From [Phialemoniopsis] sp. UDSM-2020 (Eukaryota; Ascomycota; Sordariomycetes; Thyridiales; Thyridiaceae): 64,000 nucleotides of DNA. Positions 1 to 10,730 of the stretch are shown in pieces. The notes under the pieces are model-generated. The model saw only the letters and a list, made by a program, of their open reading frames with translations, was not told the DNA's origin and searched no databases. The stretch is from the NCBI GenBank assembly GCA_018873225.1, contig JAEILZ010000005.1:2046001-2110000 (forward strand), read 5' to 3'. The translations under genes and the position numbers were made by a program. Within the stretch, counting starts at the first letter, position 1; every line of letters begins with the position of its first letter.

Positions 1-1294
1 GGTGCCATGCAGGTCGTACCTGACCTGACCAGCGCAGGAAGCAGCAAAACGAGGCTGCAACTGCAAGGGATTGGCTCCGGGTAGGGATACGTTCTCCAGT
101 ACCTACTTGCAGCTGCGAAATAATGGCGCTTGCGTAGACTTATGCAGGCCGGGACCACCATGGCCCAACCTCAGCCTACCCACCACCCGCCGTCATGCAC
201 CAGAGATGATTGGAATCCGTCGAGTCTGCACTCCGCTGCAAATGGCTCGCCCCAGAGCTGGGAAAACATATGCTAGTTCATGCGAGCCCAAGGGAGTCCT
301 CGCTATCGTCCTGCCAGATCTCACATTGGGCGCCACGACCAAAGAGGGACCGATGACAGCATCGTCCTACAACCATTCCCCATCGTCATGGGTGGCACGC
401 TCGTCAGACTCTCGAGGAATGTGAGGCATCGCCCTCGCTTCGAGGCAGTCAATTCGCTGTCAAGCTGTGGGGAAGGGCAGGCCAACGGTGGAGAAAGTTG
501 CCAGAAGGAAGAGTCCCGGAATTCGACGTAATGGTGTCATGGGCAAGGCCCGACCTCTGTCATCCCGCGCCAATATGCCGCTTCTTAACACCCTTGGCCG
601 GGTCGCCAATCTAGATTGACAGGGACTTCCCTTGTAGTGTTAAGGGATGTGCTGCCGGGAACCTGCGAAGAAACGGGCACGGATCACCGGCGAGGGGAGG
701 CTCCTCCATCCCGCCCAAGTCTCGGGCTCCCACGCACGAACCTACCCCACTAGTCGTCCCGGCTGACCTGTGTTGGGGGGAGTGTTCGAGCCGGAGGTGT
801 ACGCGTGTGTAAGATTCATGTGTAAGCTTTGTGGGGTGGAACATTGTGTGATAACGTTGATGGTAAACATGTAACAGGCTGTTGTTGCGGTCTATCTACA
901 CCGAGCATGGCTACCAAGCCAGCATATGCGCTCCTGCCTGCTTCTTTTGATCCCATCATAGATATAGCACACTGATACACTCTTGTATCAGGAAATAGAA
1001 TTACAAAACCTTGTGGGCATGGGAGAGGCGATGGGTCTTTCTTTCTATCCACAAACAATCACCGGACCATTCCTCCCCTCGCCTACTATTCGCCTGCGGT
1101 ACAGATCCCAACGCCCAATAATGGTTCCCAATAAATCATCCCGCACCAATGCTGTGTATAGGTCGTGTATAGGTTTTGGCACACCCCATTGGTATGCAAG
1201 CCAGTCGGATATGCACAGGTAGGAAAGGCCATAGGACGGATGCAAAGGCCTATGGGATTTGGCTTACTTCACGTATGCGTTTCGTTCCACGGAT
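1..1294. other. Gene-free flank beyond the Lon 3' end
   Basis: I see no convincing gene here. The open frames are short, overlap in several frames, and have no recognisable domain or splice pattern. The stretch next to 1295 should hold the 3' UTR and polyadenylation site of the Lon gene; the rest is unassigned intergenic sequence. Confidence 0.6.
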
Positions 1295-4200
1295 CTATTC
1301 GTCCTTGTCGGTGGACTCCTTGGTCGCGTTCTGCTTCTTCCACTCGCAGATCCTACAGTTATTGGCCTGGGTGCGATCCAGATTGGGGAAAACCAAGTCG
1401 AAGATGTCCGAATACCAGCTTGCTGGACGGCCTTCGAGACCTTCCTTAATGTTCTATCGAAAGCATATTAGTTTATATCCAATTTATCAGAAAAATGCAA
1501 ACAGATGTTACACACCTCTGGGAGCTCCAGCCAGTCAGACATGTTGTCCTCAGGGAAGATGATGGTCTTGCAGCCTGCCCTTCTTGCTGCAACCGTCTTC
1601 TCTCGTAATCCGCCAATACGAAGGACCTTCCCGGTCAGGGTCAATTCACCCGTCATGGCAATTGTAGGGTCCACAGGAGTCTCCAGCGCAAGCGAAAGGA
1701 GAGAAGTTGCCATCGTAATACCAGCAGAGGGTCCGTCCTTTTGCACTGCACCCTCGGGCACGTGAACATGGATCTTGGCCTTGTCAAAGAAGTGATTGTC
1801 GGGGAATTCGCGAGCCATGTGTGATTTGGCAAAAGAGTATGCGATTGAAGAAGATTCCTTCATCACAGTCTTGAGGTTGCCGGTAATTTCCAGCGACGGA
1901 CGAGTGCTGGGCCTCAGAGATGACTGCAAGATCGATTCCACGTACATGGCTGCTCCGCCCATCTGAGTCCAGGCTAAGCCCATTGTCACACCAGGCGGCG
2001 TCACATCGTAAAGGCGGTCCGAAGTGAAGATGGGTGGACCAACATAGTCCTTGAGGTTGTCTTTATCGATAGTGACGTGGACCGACTCGGGCACCTGGAG
2101 AGCAACACGGGGCTTCTCGGTTGTCTCCTTCTCGGAGGCGCTTTCCGTGGCCAAGTCTTCTTTGTCGCCTCGATCCTTTTCGCCTTCCTCCAAAGCGGCT
2201 TTGCCCTCATCCGTCAAGGCCTTTGACTCGGGCAATGCGGCTTCGCCCAGGTCTTGGACAATCTTCAGGGCTGATTTGCGATAGACCTTCTCGATCTGCT
2301 TCTTGAGATTCCGGACACCAGACTCGCGGCAATAGTATTTGATGAGTTCTTCAATCGCGTCCTCACTCATCTTGACGTCGGCGTCCTTGAGGCCCGCCAT
2401 CTCCTTGGCAGCAGGCGCAAGATACTTTTCTGCAATGGCCATCTTTTCGTCAGATACATAACCGGAGAGTCTGATGACCTCCATGCGGTCCAGCAGTGGT
2501 CTTGGGATAGTGTCCGTCATGTTTGCGGTGCAAACAAACAGCACCTTGGACAGATCCACCGGCACATCCATATAGTGGTCAAGGAACGAGCCATTTTGCT
2601 CAGGATCCAGGAGTTCGAGAAGAGCCGAGGATGGGTCGCCTTGATATCCCTTGCCGATCTTGTCGATCTCATCAATCAAGATCAGCGGGTTCTCCGTCTG
2701 GCACTTCTTTAAGGCCTGAATGACGCGGCCAGGCAAGGCACCAACGTACGTCCGTCGGTGTCCCTTGATCTCGGCGACATCAGTCAGACCACCGACGCTG
2801 AATCTGTAGTATTGGCGGTTGAGTGCACGAGCAATAGACTTTCCTATGCTCGTCTTGCCAACACCTGGCGGGCCGACGAAACAGAGGATCTTGCCCTCGA
2901 CCGTACCGCGCAGCTTGCCCACCGCGATAAACTCCAGGATCCGATCTTTCACATCTTTCAGCCCGTAGTGATCCTCGTCAAGGACGGTCATCGCATTGTT
3001 AATTCCAAAGTTCTCCGCACTCCTCTGGCCCCAGGGTATTTGGGTAAGCCAGTCGAGATAGTTCCGAGTGACGTTGAACTCCGAGGCAGCCGGCTCAAGG
3101 TGTGCCAGCTTGTTGATCTCGTCATCGAAGACCTTTCGTACTGCCTCTGGCATTGCGAGCTTATCCGCCTTCTCCTTGAACTTCTCCACTAGCTTGTCCT
3201 TGCCATCTGACTCAATTCCAAGCTCCCGGCGGATGCCCTTCATCTGTTCCATCAACCAGTACTCTCGTTGCCGTTTGGTAATTTTGCTTTCGACATCCTT
3301 GGTGATCTTTGACTGTAGCTGCGCGTTCATGAGCTCCTTCTTGAGAACGACAAGCGACTTCTGCATCCGCTCTTCCACGTTCAAGCTCGACAAGACCTCC
3401 TGCAGCTCAGCAGGCTCACCTGCCGACACCGCTGCAGCAAAGTCAGCAAGCTTGGCCGGTTCTGCTGTAACGTTTCCGGTGGACTGGCTCATGGAGAAGG
3501 TCGAAATCTGGTCTCTGAACAGGCTATTCATCGTCGCAACCTCCTTGAAGACGTTGACGATCTCATTCGTAACAGCGCGGATAACGGGGCTCTTAGGATC
3601 GTGGGGCTCCTCGGTCAAGTTCTCAACGTTGACGAGACTGACAGGATACTTGCGTAAGAACGATGTAGGTTCGTAGGCTTGCTGAGCTGATTCGGGTTTG
3701 GGCGAGACCGCACTCTCCTCAAAACTCGCGACCACGTCGCCCTTCTTTTCCTGCTGGACTTCCTCGTTGGTCGGCTTGGGGGCGATAGGCTCAGGTATGG
3801 GTTCAGGTTCGGCCTCCGCCTCGACTTTCTTGGCATCTTGTGTCCCTGGCGGAATCAATGTCGAGAGCCGGATCCGACGATGAGGATACAGGATAGCAGT
3901 CAGTCCCCCACCCTCGCCATGGAGGGGAAAGGCACTCGTGATCTGCGCGAAGACACCAACATCGTAGACGTCTTCTGCTTTGTGAATGACATCGTCATCG
4001 GCGGCCTCATCCTTGAAGAGAAAGGCACCCACATAGGGCTGCCCCCGCTTGATCATTTCCGTGATGGCATTCGCCACATTCTGGTCCTTGATCGTGATAG
4101 CCTTGTAGAAACCGGGAAAGAGGGGCCTTTTAGCGATCGGTATTGCCATGACTTGAGGGTAGACTTCCGGTACTATTGGCTTCGACAGAGCCCGCTCCCC

Positions 4201-4671
4201 ACTAGATCTCCTACCTTTCCTACCACCGTCACCTGAGCCATCACCCCCGGAGCCTGAAGACCCGCCGGCTGCACTACTGCCTCTACCATCGGCCGATTCT
4301 GGGGAGCCCTGGCCGCCTTCAGCGGAGGACTCAGCATTCGACTTTTTTGCTTCGCTTAATTCATTCTCCTCCGCCTCTTTCTGCTTTTCCAGGTTCGCTT
4401 TAGCCTCCTCTTCTGACAGAGGTTCGGTTGACCCATCAAAGAAGCCTTGGTTCTTCTGCTTTGGGCGGATCGCAGAGCTGGAAAAGGGAGCACTAGAACG
4501 TAGTGCGGCCGGTGGGCTGCAGTACGGGCTTTGCGATATCGACGGTCGAAAGGATCGGTCGGACGCCCTTGTCGATAGGAGCCGTGCTGGCAACCGACGG
4601 GATTGGCATGATGGAGAGAGGTTCGGGTTCAATGACAGAAGCCGCCCTGAGGCACGCTGCCGGAGTAACAT
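1295..4671 (-). CDS. pim1: Mitochondrial ATP-dependent Lon protease
   Basis: This is the mitochondrial matrix AAA+ serine protease that degrades misfolded and oxidised proteins. There are two exons, 4671-1516 and 1453-1295, giving about 1104 aa. The 62-bp intron has a GTGTGT donor, an AACTAAT branch region and a TAG acceptor; splicing joins LPE to NIKEGLEGRP, which restores the conserved Lon C-terminus. Reading through the intron instead gives a short aberrant tail. The N-terminus is Arg/Ser-rich with almost no acidic residues, as in a matrix presequence, followed by a Ser/Glu/Gly-rich linker to about residue 150 and the LAN domain. Walker A GPPGVGKT lies near residue 604 and Walker B LILIDEID near 664. 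The proteolytic dyad is Ser in KDGPSAG (about 981) and Lys in LREKTVAA (about 1024). Everything needed for activity is visible. The promoter is shared with the divergent gene at 5704. Confidence 0.97.
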
Positions 4672-5703
4672 GGCGGGATGCTGGTCGTCCTATCTTGGAG
4701 GCGAGGTCGGATGAGGAAGTGAGATGAAATTCGGTTCTCTCAGTCGAGGTCAGACGACGACAAGATAGGGCACCGAAAGACTTGTCGAGACCAGGACAAA
4801 AAGGAGTCAATCCAGTGTGGGACAACCAATCTACTCGCAGACGAAGTAAGTGCAGCGGCGGGGAGGTATTGTTGGAGAGGCGTGTGGCCGCAGACGTGTC
4901 ATAGCTTGCACGGCGCGCGCAGCTCTCCGATATGGTGGATTTCGATGATGTCTTAATAATGCAGCTCTTGCTCGGCCTTAAACGGTCGGCCAGAAAACTT
5001 TCCATTGGGTTCCGTTGCCGGCGTAGCTCCGAGCACAGACCAGCCCAGCACAGCATCGTTGACGCACGCGACGCCCTCCTAGCACACCCGTCAAGACTAG
5101 TGCTGTGCTTAGCGCTAAGGGGTCCGATAAGATAACAGCAACCTATCCATGGATGCTCTCCTGAGAAACAACCTGGAATCTTCAGCTAGCACAAAACAGG
5201 TGCACAAGGTGAAACTCCACCTATTCTCATTCCCTGCTCGGCACTCAACTCCAGTACTCTCATTTGATCTACCATCTCTGCGGGGTCAAGTCCCACCCCC
5301 AATTACCCTCTTCTATTGACGTCGCAACTTTGTGAAGGGACGGGGGCCACAAACAAAGCATAATTACTACTACTACCGTTGCAGATTCAACCGTTGTGAA
5401 AGCCTTGAGGTCACTTATCTCATCGTCGCCATCCCCGTCGTATTCATAGCTGGGTCTGGTATTAACAAGCACTGGATTGACTGCCACAATACGGGGAATA
5501 CTTACTTATACATTTCGAGATCTCGTCCGGGTCACATCTCAAACGCGAGCGTTCATCTTGAGGGTAATTTTCTGGATCGCAGTCATCGACACTTGCAGAC
5601 GCCGGGCGGGATACGACGGCCCTGCCAGCAATCATCACTGCCTAAGTAGCAGCATAGTCTGACGCCAGCCGCCGCCGCCTCTACTCACACAACTTGCCCA
5701 AAC
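4672..5703. promoter_or_regulatory. Divergent intergenic promoter region (Lon / 5704 gene)
   Basis: This 1.03-kb span lies between two divergent starts, so it should contain both promoters and 5' UTRs. The 187-aa minus-strand frame at 4493-5056 overlaps the Lon start and has no domain; I treat it as 5' UTR. No specific factor site could be assigned. Confidence 0.5.
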
Positions 5704-6231
5704 ATGGCTTCGTCAAAGAAGGCGACGGACCTGGCCTCCAACATTTCGAAGCTCTCTATCAAGGCAGACCAAAAAGCGTCGTCTGCAAAGAGCAAGGACT
5801 CTAAATCCAAGAATGTGATTGCGGACTCTTGGGAAGATGAGGACGTGTCGTCTGAGTCTGAGAGCGAAAGCAGCCGACCGTCCACGACGGATGCAAGTCT
5901 CAAGGAGGGCACTGCCGCCCCGCCACCAACCCCTGTATCACCAAACTACGATGCTTCACCATCATTCCAGTCGATGCCTTCGTCACCCGGATATTCCTCT
6001 GGCGACTCAAGCAGTAGTCAAAGCCGGCGTCCGGAAAAGACAGATGCTGTTGCACGTCGTATGATAGCCAGTGCTCTTGGAGTGAAGGTTCCCCGCCAGA
6101 CTGATGAACAGAAAGCCTACGACAAGGCAGTGCGTGAGAAAGAGCGAAAGCGTCGTGAAGAAGAACGGGCTATCGAAAAGAAGAGGCTGGAGGAAGCGGA
6201 ACGCGCAAAGAAGGCTATGTGGGAGGACTAG
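5704..6231 (+). CDS. Conserved-looking acidic, coiled-coil protein of unknown function
   Basis: A 175-aa single-exon protein that I do not recognise. Residues 1-40 are rich in Lys and Ser. Residues 41-115 are Ser/Pro/Asp/Glu-rich and probably disordered, with the acidic patch DSWEDEDVSSESESESS. The C-terminal 60 residues start with RRMIASALGVKVPRQTDEQ, which looks like a structured motif, and continue as a highly charged Lys/Arg/Glu helix that should form a coiled coil, ending in AMWED. The start follows a stop-rich leader and is the only reasonable Met. Codon use is ordinary and the frame is clean, so I take it as a real gene. No catalytic motif, membrane segment or signal peptide is visible. 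The charged helix suggests a protein- or nucleic-acid-binding adaptor, but that is a guess. Confidence 0.7.
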   Translation: MASSKKATDLASNISKLSIKADQKASSAKSKDSKSKNVIADSWEDEDVSSESESESSRPSTTDASLKEGTAAPPPTPVSPNYDASPSFQSMPSSPGYSSGDSSSSQSRRPEKTDAVARRMIASALGVKVPRQTDEQKAYDKAVREKERKRREEERAIEKKRLEEAERAKKAMWED

Positions 6232-6688
6232 GAGTGCTCTCGCCTGCAACTCGACCGCGAACGTCTTATCTACCGGGCCAACACCAAATCGACGTTTGGT
6301 TCGAGCTTTGAATGAAACTCGGACAGTTAGAGATCAGGCATGGGCGAGACTTAGCTCCGTGAACGCTTTGCAAGATAGCAGGCACAGCGGACGAGTTGAG
6401 CCGTTAACAATTCTCCATCTGGGTTTTGGTGAGGATAGCCAGAGCGCAGAATCCTTGATGAGATGACCCATTGATCAAGGGCACCCGCTGATGACACTCA
6501 CCATCGAGCCACGAGTGATAGTAAGCTTGGGGAGACATCAGTGAGTGAGGATTGGGTTGGTATTCGACTTTACTAGCGATGTAGATTTACACAAAATCTC
6601 GCATTTGTTTCCGTTTCTGTAAAGCTACTCGTCAATATTTGTATCTCTATCACCACTATACGGCCGGGATGGTCTCTCTATTCATTAT
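6232..6688. other. Convergent 3' intergenic region
   Basis: The genes on either side end towards each other, so this 457-bp span should hold two 3' UTRs and polyadenylation sites. I see no gene in it. Confidence 0.5.
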
Positions 6689-7441
6689 TTACAAGTCGGT
6701 AGAGCTATCATCATCTCTGCGTCCTGTCTCCGCATCGAAAGGCTGGCCCTGCCATGTCAGTGTAAGATGCGAATTCTTTGAGCCATCTTGCATGTACTGT
6801 ACTCCAACGCCCAGGCCTGCAAGGCCTTCTTCTTCAGCTCGCCTATTCCATAGAAACTGATGGAGCTGGCCCTCTCTCGAACACGACAGGAAGCCCATGG
6901 GCCAACGGCTTCTCCCCATTGACTCGCGAATACCTTTCGTTGCTGGTCTTTCGGTCACGAGCAGACCAACAACTGCAGAGCCTCTCCAGCCACTCGGTGC
7001 ACCCACAAAAGCACCTTCGAGTTCTCTGATTAAATGGGGCCCAATCCGGCCAGACAAAGCCTTGCACTGGAGGATGACCTTGAGTGGCGCGGTGGATGAG
7101 GGTACAGACCAGCTCCCCAAAAGATCGATCCCGTAGTCTGAAGAGCCTCCTACTCTCCTCAGAGAGAAGCCGTACCTTTCCAAGCTGGAAGCCACTGTGT
7201 ACTCATAATGGGTCCCAATATATGTCGTCGAGGTTGGATCCAAGCCGGTTTGTTGGGCATACTGGAGAAAGGTCTGGGTGTCCTTGTGTTTGGTGGACGA
7301 TGCTTCTGGGTATATGAGAGGCTCCTCTCGATCAGAGCCAAGAGGTCTTGTTGAGTGTAATTTTGCGCATCTCAGTGACCGCCATGTGACAAGGCGAGGG
7401 ACATGGCGCTGGCGCCATGATTGCGCTGCTGTAGACCACAT
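6689..7441 (-). CDS. RRG7: Rrg7-like mitochondrial protein with PD-(D/E)XK nuclease-type fold
   Basis: A 250-aa single-exon protein resembling the fungal Rrg7 family (required for respiratory growth, formerly DUF2034). The first 35 residues are Arg/Ser/Trp-rich with no acidic residue, as in a mitochondrial presequence. The conserved core follows: TYIGTHYEYTVASSLERYGF (about residues 74-93), then GSSDYGIDLLG (about 98-108) and LKVILQCKAL (about 120-129). The GID...QCK arrangement is the D...(D/E/Q)XK signature of restriction-endonuclease-like Mrr-type folds, with Gln where many enzymes have Glu. Yeast rrg7 mutants cannot respire, but the biochemical activity is not settled to my knowledge. The C-terminal 30 residues are polar and probably disordered. 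It is transcribed divergently from MED21. Confidence 0.85.
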   Translation of the reverse strand: MWSTAAQSWRQRHVPRLVTWRSLRCAKLHSTRPLGSDREEPLIYPEASSTKHKDTQTFLQYAQQTGLDPTSTTYIGTHYEYTVASSLERYGFSLRRVGGSSDYGIDLLGSWSVPSSTAPLKVILQCKALSGRIGPHLIRELEGAFVGAPSGWRGSAVVGLLVTERPATKGIRESMGRSRWPMGFLSCSREGQLHQFLWNRRAEEEGLAGLGVGVQYMQDGSKNSHLTLTWQGQPFDAETGRRDDDSSTDL

Positions 7442-8022
7442 CCCCTGGAGTTTTCAGATGCTCATATCAGGCAGTCATCTGGTACACTATCCTGAAGATA
7501 GAAAGTCGGCAAGATGACCATGAGAATAGTTAAGAAGTAGACCGAGGTACCTGAAAGACAAGTGTCACAGAGGTATCTACAGACGTAGGTGGTAAGGGTA
7601 AAGTAAGCCGTCCCTGCGAGGTATTAACCTGTCTGGCGTTGGGTAGTGGGATAATCCTCTTGTCAGCAGTCGATACCTGACAAAGGGATCGAAATTTCGG
7701 CCTGCAACCTTCGTACGTAAAGTAGTTGGTGTTGCTTCAATCTTGAACCAACCTGCTCAATGGCTACAAGCTTAAAGCTAGGTAGCTGGGCAAGCTGGGT
7801 GAGGTCAGTATCAAAGCTGCCCCACATATACATACAGTCCATAACTTTCCGGATCCCTGCCTGAGCTGCCCGGCCCTGGTCGCGCGGGTGGGGACCGTCA
7901 GTTAATCGAGCAGCCAATCTACGCGACGGCGCATTCATCCATCTTCACCTCCCATGATTATCTTTTGACGGTCCAACAATTTGAACTCCGCTTCATCGCG
8001 CAGCTCCTGTTGACCGGTCAAC
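7442..8022. promoter_or_regulatory. Divergent promoter region (RRG7 / MED21)
   Basis: This 581-bp span separates two divergent starts. A 91-aa minus-strand frame at 7663-7938 has no recognisable domain and I do not call it. No individual regulatory site is secure. Confidence 0.5.
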
Positions 8023-8569
8023 ATGGGCGACAGGCTCACTCAGCTTCAAGATGCTGTCGATCAGGTCCGTCCCTCCCTGAGATCGATCCTAATATTCCCA
8101 AGTCGCTAACCCGTACCTCCTCTGCTACCGCAGCTCGCTCAGCAATTTGTTGCTTGCATCTACTACAATTCTCGCCACCATGATCTCGAGAAGCTAGGCC
8201 CTAATGATACCATCAGAGAACTCAAGCCAGAAGAACAACGAGGAGATGGTAAGTGGCGTTCGTGCGCATCGTCTAACATGGGCACCGTGTCGCTAAATCT
8301 CGGTGGTAGTTGAGCCGATCCCTACAGAAGAATTCAAGTCTGGACAGCTCGAGCTTGCCCGTGACCTCATATACAAAGAACAGCAGATCGAATACCTCAT
8401 CACCACACTTCCGGGAATAGACAACAGCGAAGAGGATCAAGAGCAGTATATCAAAGAGCTGGAGGAGGAGCTCAAGGTTGCCGAGGCGCAACGGCTCGAG
8501 GCAGTGAAGGAGCGGGATGTTATCCTAGCAAAGCTCGATGAGATCATCCAAGGCATACGACGACCATAA
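8023..8569 (+). CDS. MED21: Mediator complex subunit 21 (Srb7)
   Basis: Med21 is a middle-module subunit of the Mediator coactivator. It pairs with Med7 through a long coiled coil and forms part of the RNA polymerase II-contacting hinge in the nucleus. Three exons (8023-8064, 8134-8248, 8310-8569) give 138 aa, close to the usual 130-150. Exon 1 encodes only 14 residues, [14 protein letters not shown], and exon 2 begins [21 protein letters not shown]; both match the family N-terminus strongly, which fixes the start and first splice. The second intron has a GTAAGT donor and splits a Val codon (GGAGATG/TT). The second half is one long amphipathic helix with many Glu/Leu heptads, from [20 protein letters not shown] to [11 protein letters not shown]. 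Nothing is missing. Confidence 0.95.
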
Positions 8570-8814
8570 ATTTCTTTTCAGCACACCATCATACCAGAGG
8601 CAATTCAGGCGTTCATTGGGTGGGCCTGGGACCATGCATGGGCTTCAGTACGGGGAGTTCGGGTTGCTTTTTAATCAATATGTTGGCTCTATCGGAAGGT
8701 CTCTGGTCCCTGGCCTCTGGCCTCTATCAATGCATCCAAGCAATTCTAGAAAGCAAATGAGAAATACTTTCGCAGGTGTCTATCTCCACTGTCTTTCAAG
8801 GCGCCAGGCATCAC

Positions 8815-9693
8815 TTACTCCTGCTTCTTGAAGCATGCCGGGAACACTCTTCGCAGTTCTTCCAAATGCTCTATCTCATCTGATGACCGCGCCCCCTCCT
8901 CGTTGAGACGTACTACATTCCATCCACGAGCTCGAGCGGCATTGCAATTCAATGCTGAGTCGTCTGTAGCAGCTCACGTCAGCGCACGCCTTGGAAAGAG
9001 AACTGTGCGTGTTTCTACTTACCCACGAAATAGCAGTCGCCATTGTCGTTGATACCTGCTTCTTTCATGGCCTTGTCGAACATGTCCCTGTGAGGTTTGC
9101 AGATAAGAGGAATTTTGGAATAGTCACAGTAGGTTATGCCTTCGAACTGGTCTTCTATTCCCAACAGACGCACCACGCGTTGTCCGTGCGTGATGTAGGC
9201 GTTGGTGAAAAGCCAGGGCTTGATCTTAGTCCTATCCAGATCCTGTAGCAACTTGCGGAGACCTGGGTTGGGCTTGATTATGTTTTCAAGTGGTAAGGCG
9301 TCGTCGACCTTGGTATTGTACTCCAAAGGGTCAATTTGGTGATGGCGGACCAACCCTTCAATGGCGAGTCCATAGCTTTGATAGTACTCCTTGTGAAGTC
9401 TGACCGCGTCGTCCCATTGCAGGGACAAATGGTCCACAAAGTACTTGTCAATCAGATCTGCCATGAGGTCATGTACTTTGGCACCTATGGAAAGCAGGGA
9501 CGTCAGTTTAGCAGGCTGCTAAGGAAGGGTCTAGGCTCGGTGCAGTACGAACTCTTTGGATATAGGCAGTTGTCTATGTCACTAGGGATATTGTCAGCAT
9601 GATCCATATAACAGTCTCGGGCAGATAGACTTGCAAGAAAAAGATCTTCCGTGAGTCGCCCTGGTCATCGTTCTTCACCCCGTTGAGTGTCAT
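8815..9693 (-). CDS. SDT1: HAD-family pyrimidine 5'-nucleotidase (Sdt1/Phm8-like)
   Basis: A haloacid-dehalogenase phosphatase that removes phosphate from UMP/CMP-type nucleotides in the Sdt1/Phm8 family. Four exons (9693-9635, 9581-9553, 9484-9023, 8963-8815) give 232 aa. The spliced product has all HAD motifs: I, FFFDIDNCLYP (nucleophile Asp about 21, second Asp 23); II, LFTNAYITHG; III, Lys in ICKPHRDMFD; IV, YFVDDSALNC, created by joining exons 3 and 4. The first intron (9582-9634) must use a GC donor (GCAAGT): it is the only splice that rebuilds FFFDIDNC in frame. The second intron has a weak GTTCGT donor and interrupts PKS/AKVHDLM. I started at MTLNG, 19 codons before motif I; an upstream Met at 9757-9759 in the same frame would add 22 residues and looks less likely. 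Confidence 0.92.
9582..9634 (-). other. GC-AG intron in the Sdt1-like gene
   Basis: The intron is 53 nt with donor GCAAGT and acceptor CCCTAG, and a CTGACAAT branch-like element about 8 nt before the acceptor. A GT donor two bases further in would leave the downstream HAD motif out of frame; the GC donor gives KIFFFDIDNC exactly. Confidence 0.85.
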
Positions 9694-10730
9694 CTTAAGG
9701 TTGGTAGAATGAGGTGTTACAAAAAAGAGTGAGGTGAGTGAGTTGCCCTTTATATGCAACCTTCTTCCCTAATGTTCTCCTTGTATTCAATCCAAGATGG
9801 GTTTGGAAATTGGTCTTTCTTCAGGTCGATTAAATTTTGCTAGACCGATGTCAGTTTCTTGGTTTTGGTGAGGTGCTGTATTTGAGCGAGATAAATGCAA
9901 AGCCGACATTTTGAAGTCTGCAATTCGCTTTGAGTCAGACCGGTGATCAAAACTCACCACTATGTCTCAAGGTAACCTTGAGAAGGCTTGAAAACTGTGC
10001 GGAGTGGGGGGCTACAAGAATGGGCATTGAAGTCACGAAGGTCACTTACACTGATTTGAGGTTAAGATCACAGCAAAGATTACATTTGAAAGAACTGTAG
10101 TCCGTCAAGTTGGTGCATAATTGATGTCGGCCATCTGTCTCATGCCTCTTTGTATGCTGGTGTCATGATTCAGATCCGCTTGGGATAGGTGAGGCGGACC
10201 AGTGCAACCCCCACAAGGTCTGATGCTGTATTTGGGTTGGCTGGTTGTTTTCCATGCGCTACGAATCCCACCTAACACCCATTTTCCAGTGGAAGTGACG
10301 GCATTGAATCCACTAAACGAAAGCCCGATTCTTGCAGAACCAGGCGGTTTTCCACCCCGAATGAGTGGCTCGTGCGTTGTCCCTAAATTCTTTACTGGAT
10401 CCTTAGCGGCTTTTGATGGCCACTCATTTCTTAAAAGAGATTCAGCCTCCCTTTTCCCATTGCTCTTTTTTTCTCCCTTTCGACAGACGTGGAAATAAGA
10501 GGTGCTCCTCCATTTGTGTTTTGGACGCTCATGCTGGACTCATGCTGTCCAGACAGCATACTGAATGGTCTTATTGACCAAGAAGGAGTTTGTCCTGGAG
10601 CTGCCTCTTTTTCCACACTCTGGATTGCCTGTTCGCCTGCAATCATTGCAACAGCGAACGGAGCCAGACGCGTCTATTCTATCCCACCTCTCTGCTAATC
10701 CACAGCTCTTCATCGTCGCATGTCTAAGCC
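9694..10730. promoter_or_regulatory. Divergent promoter region (Sdt1-like / 10731 gene)
   Basis: A 1.04-kb span between divergent starts. Open frames are short and lack domains, and a CT-rich tract around 10447-10490 could be near a transcription start. No site is assigned with confidence. Confidence 0.45.

Noticed and set aside
71..531. Overlapping 117- and 83-aa frames at the left edge
   Set aside because: Neither has a domain or a plausible continuation; treated as intergenic.
4493..5056. 187-aa minus-strand frame overlapping the Lon start
   Set aside because: No domain is visible, it overlaps the Lon presequence in another frame, and it fits 5' UTR.
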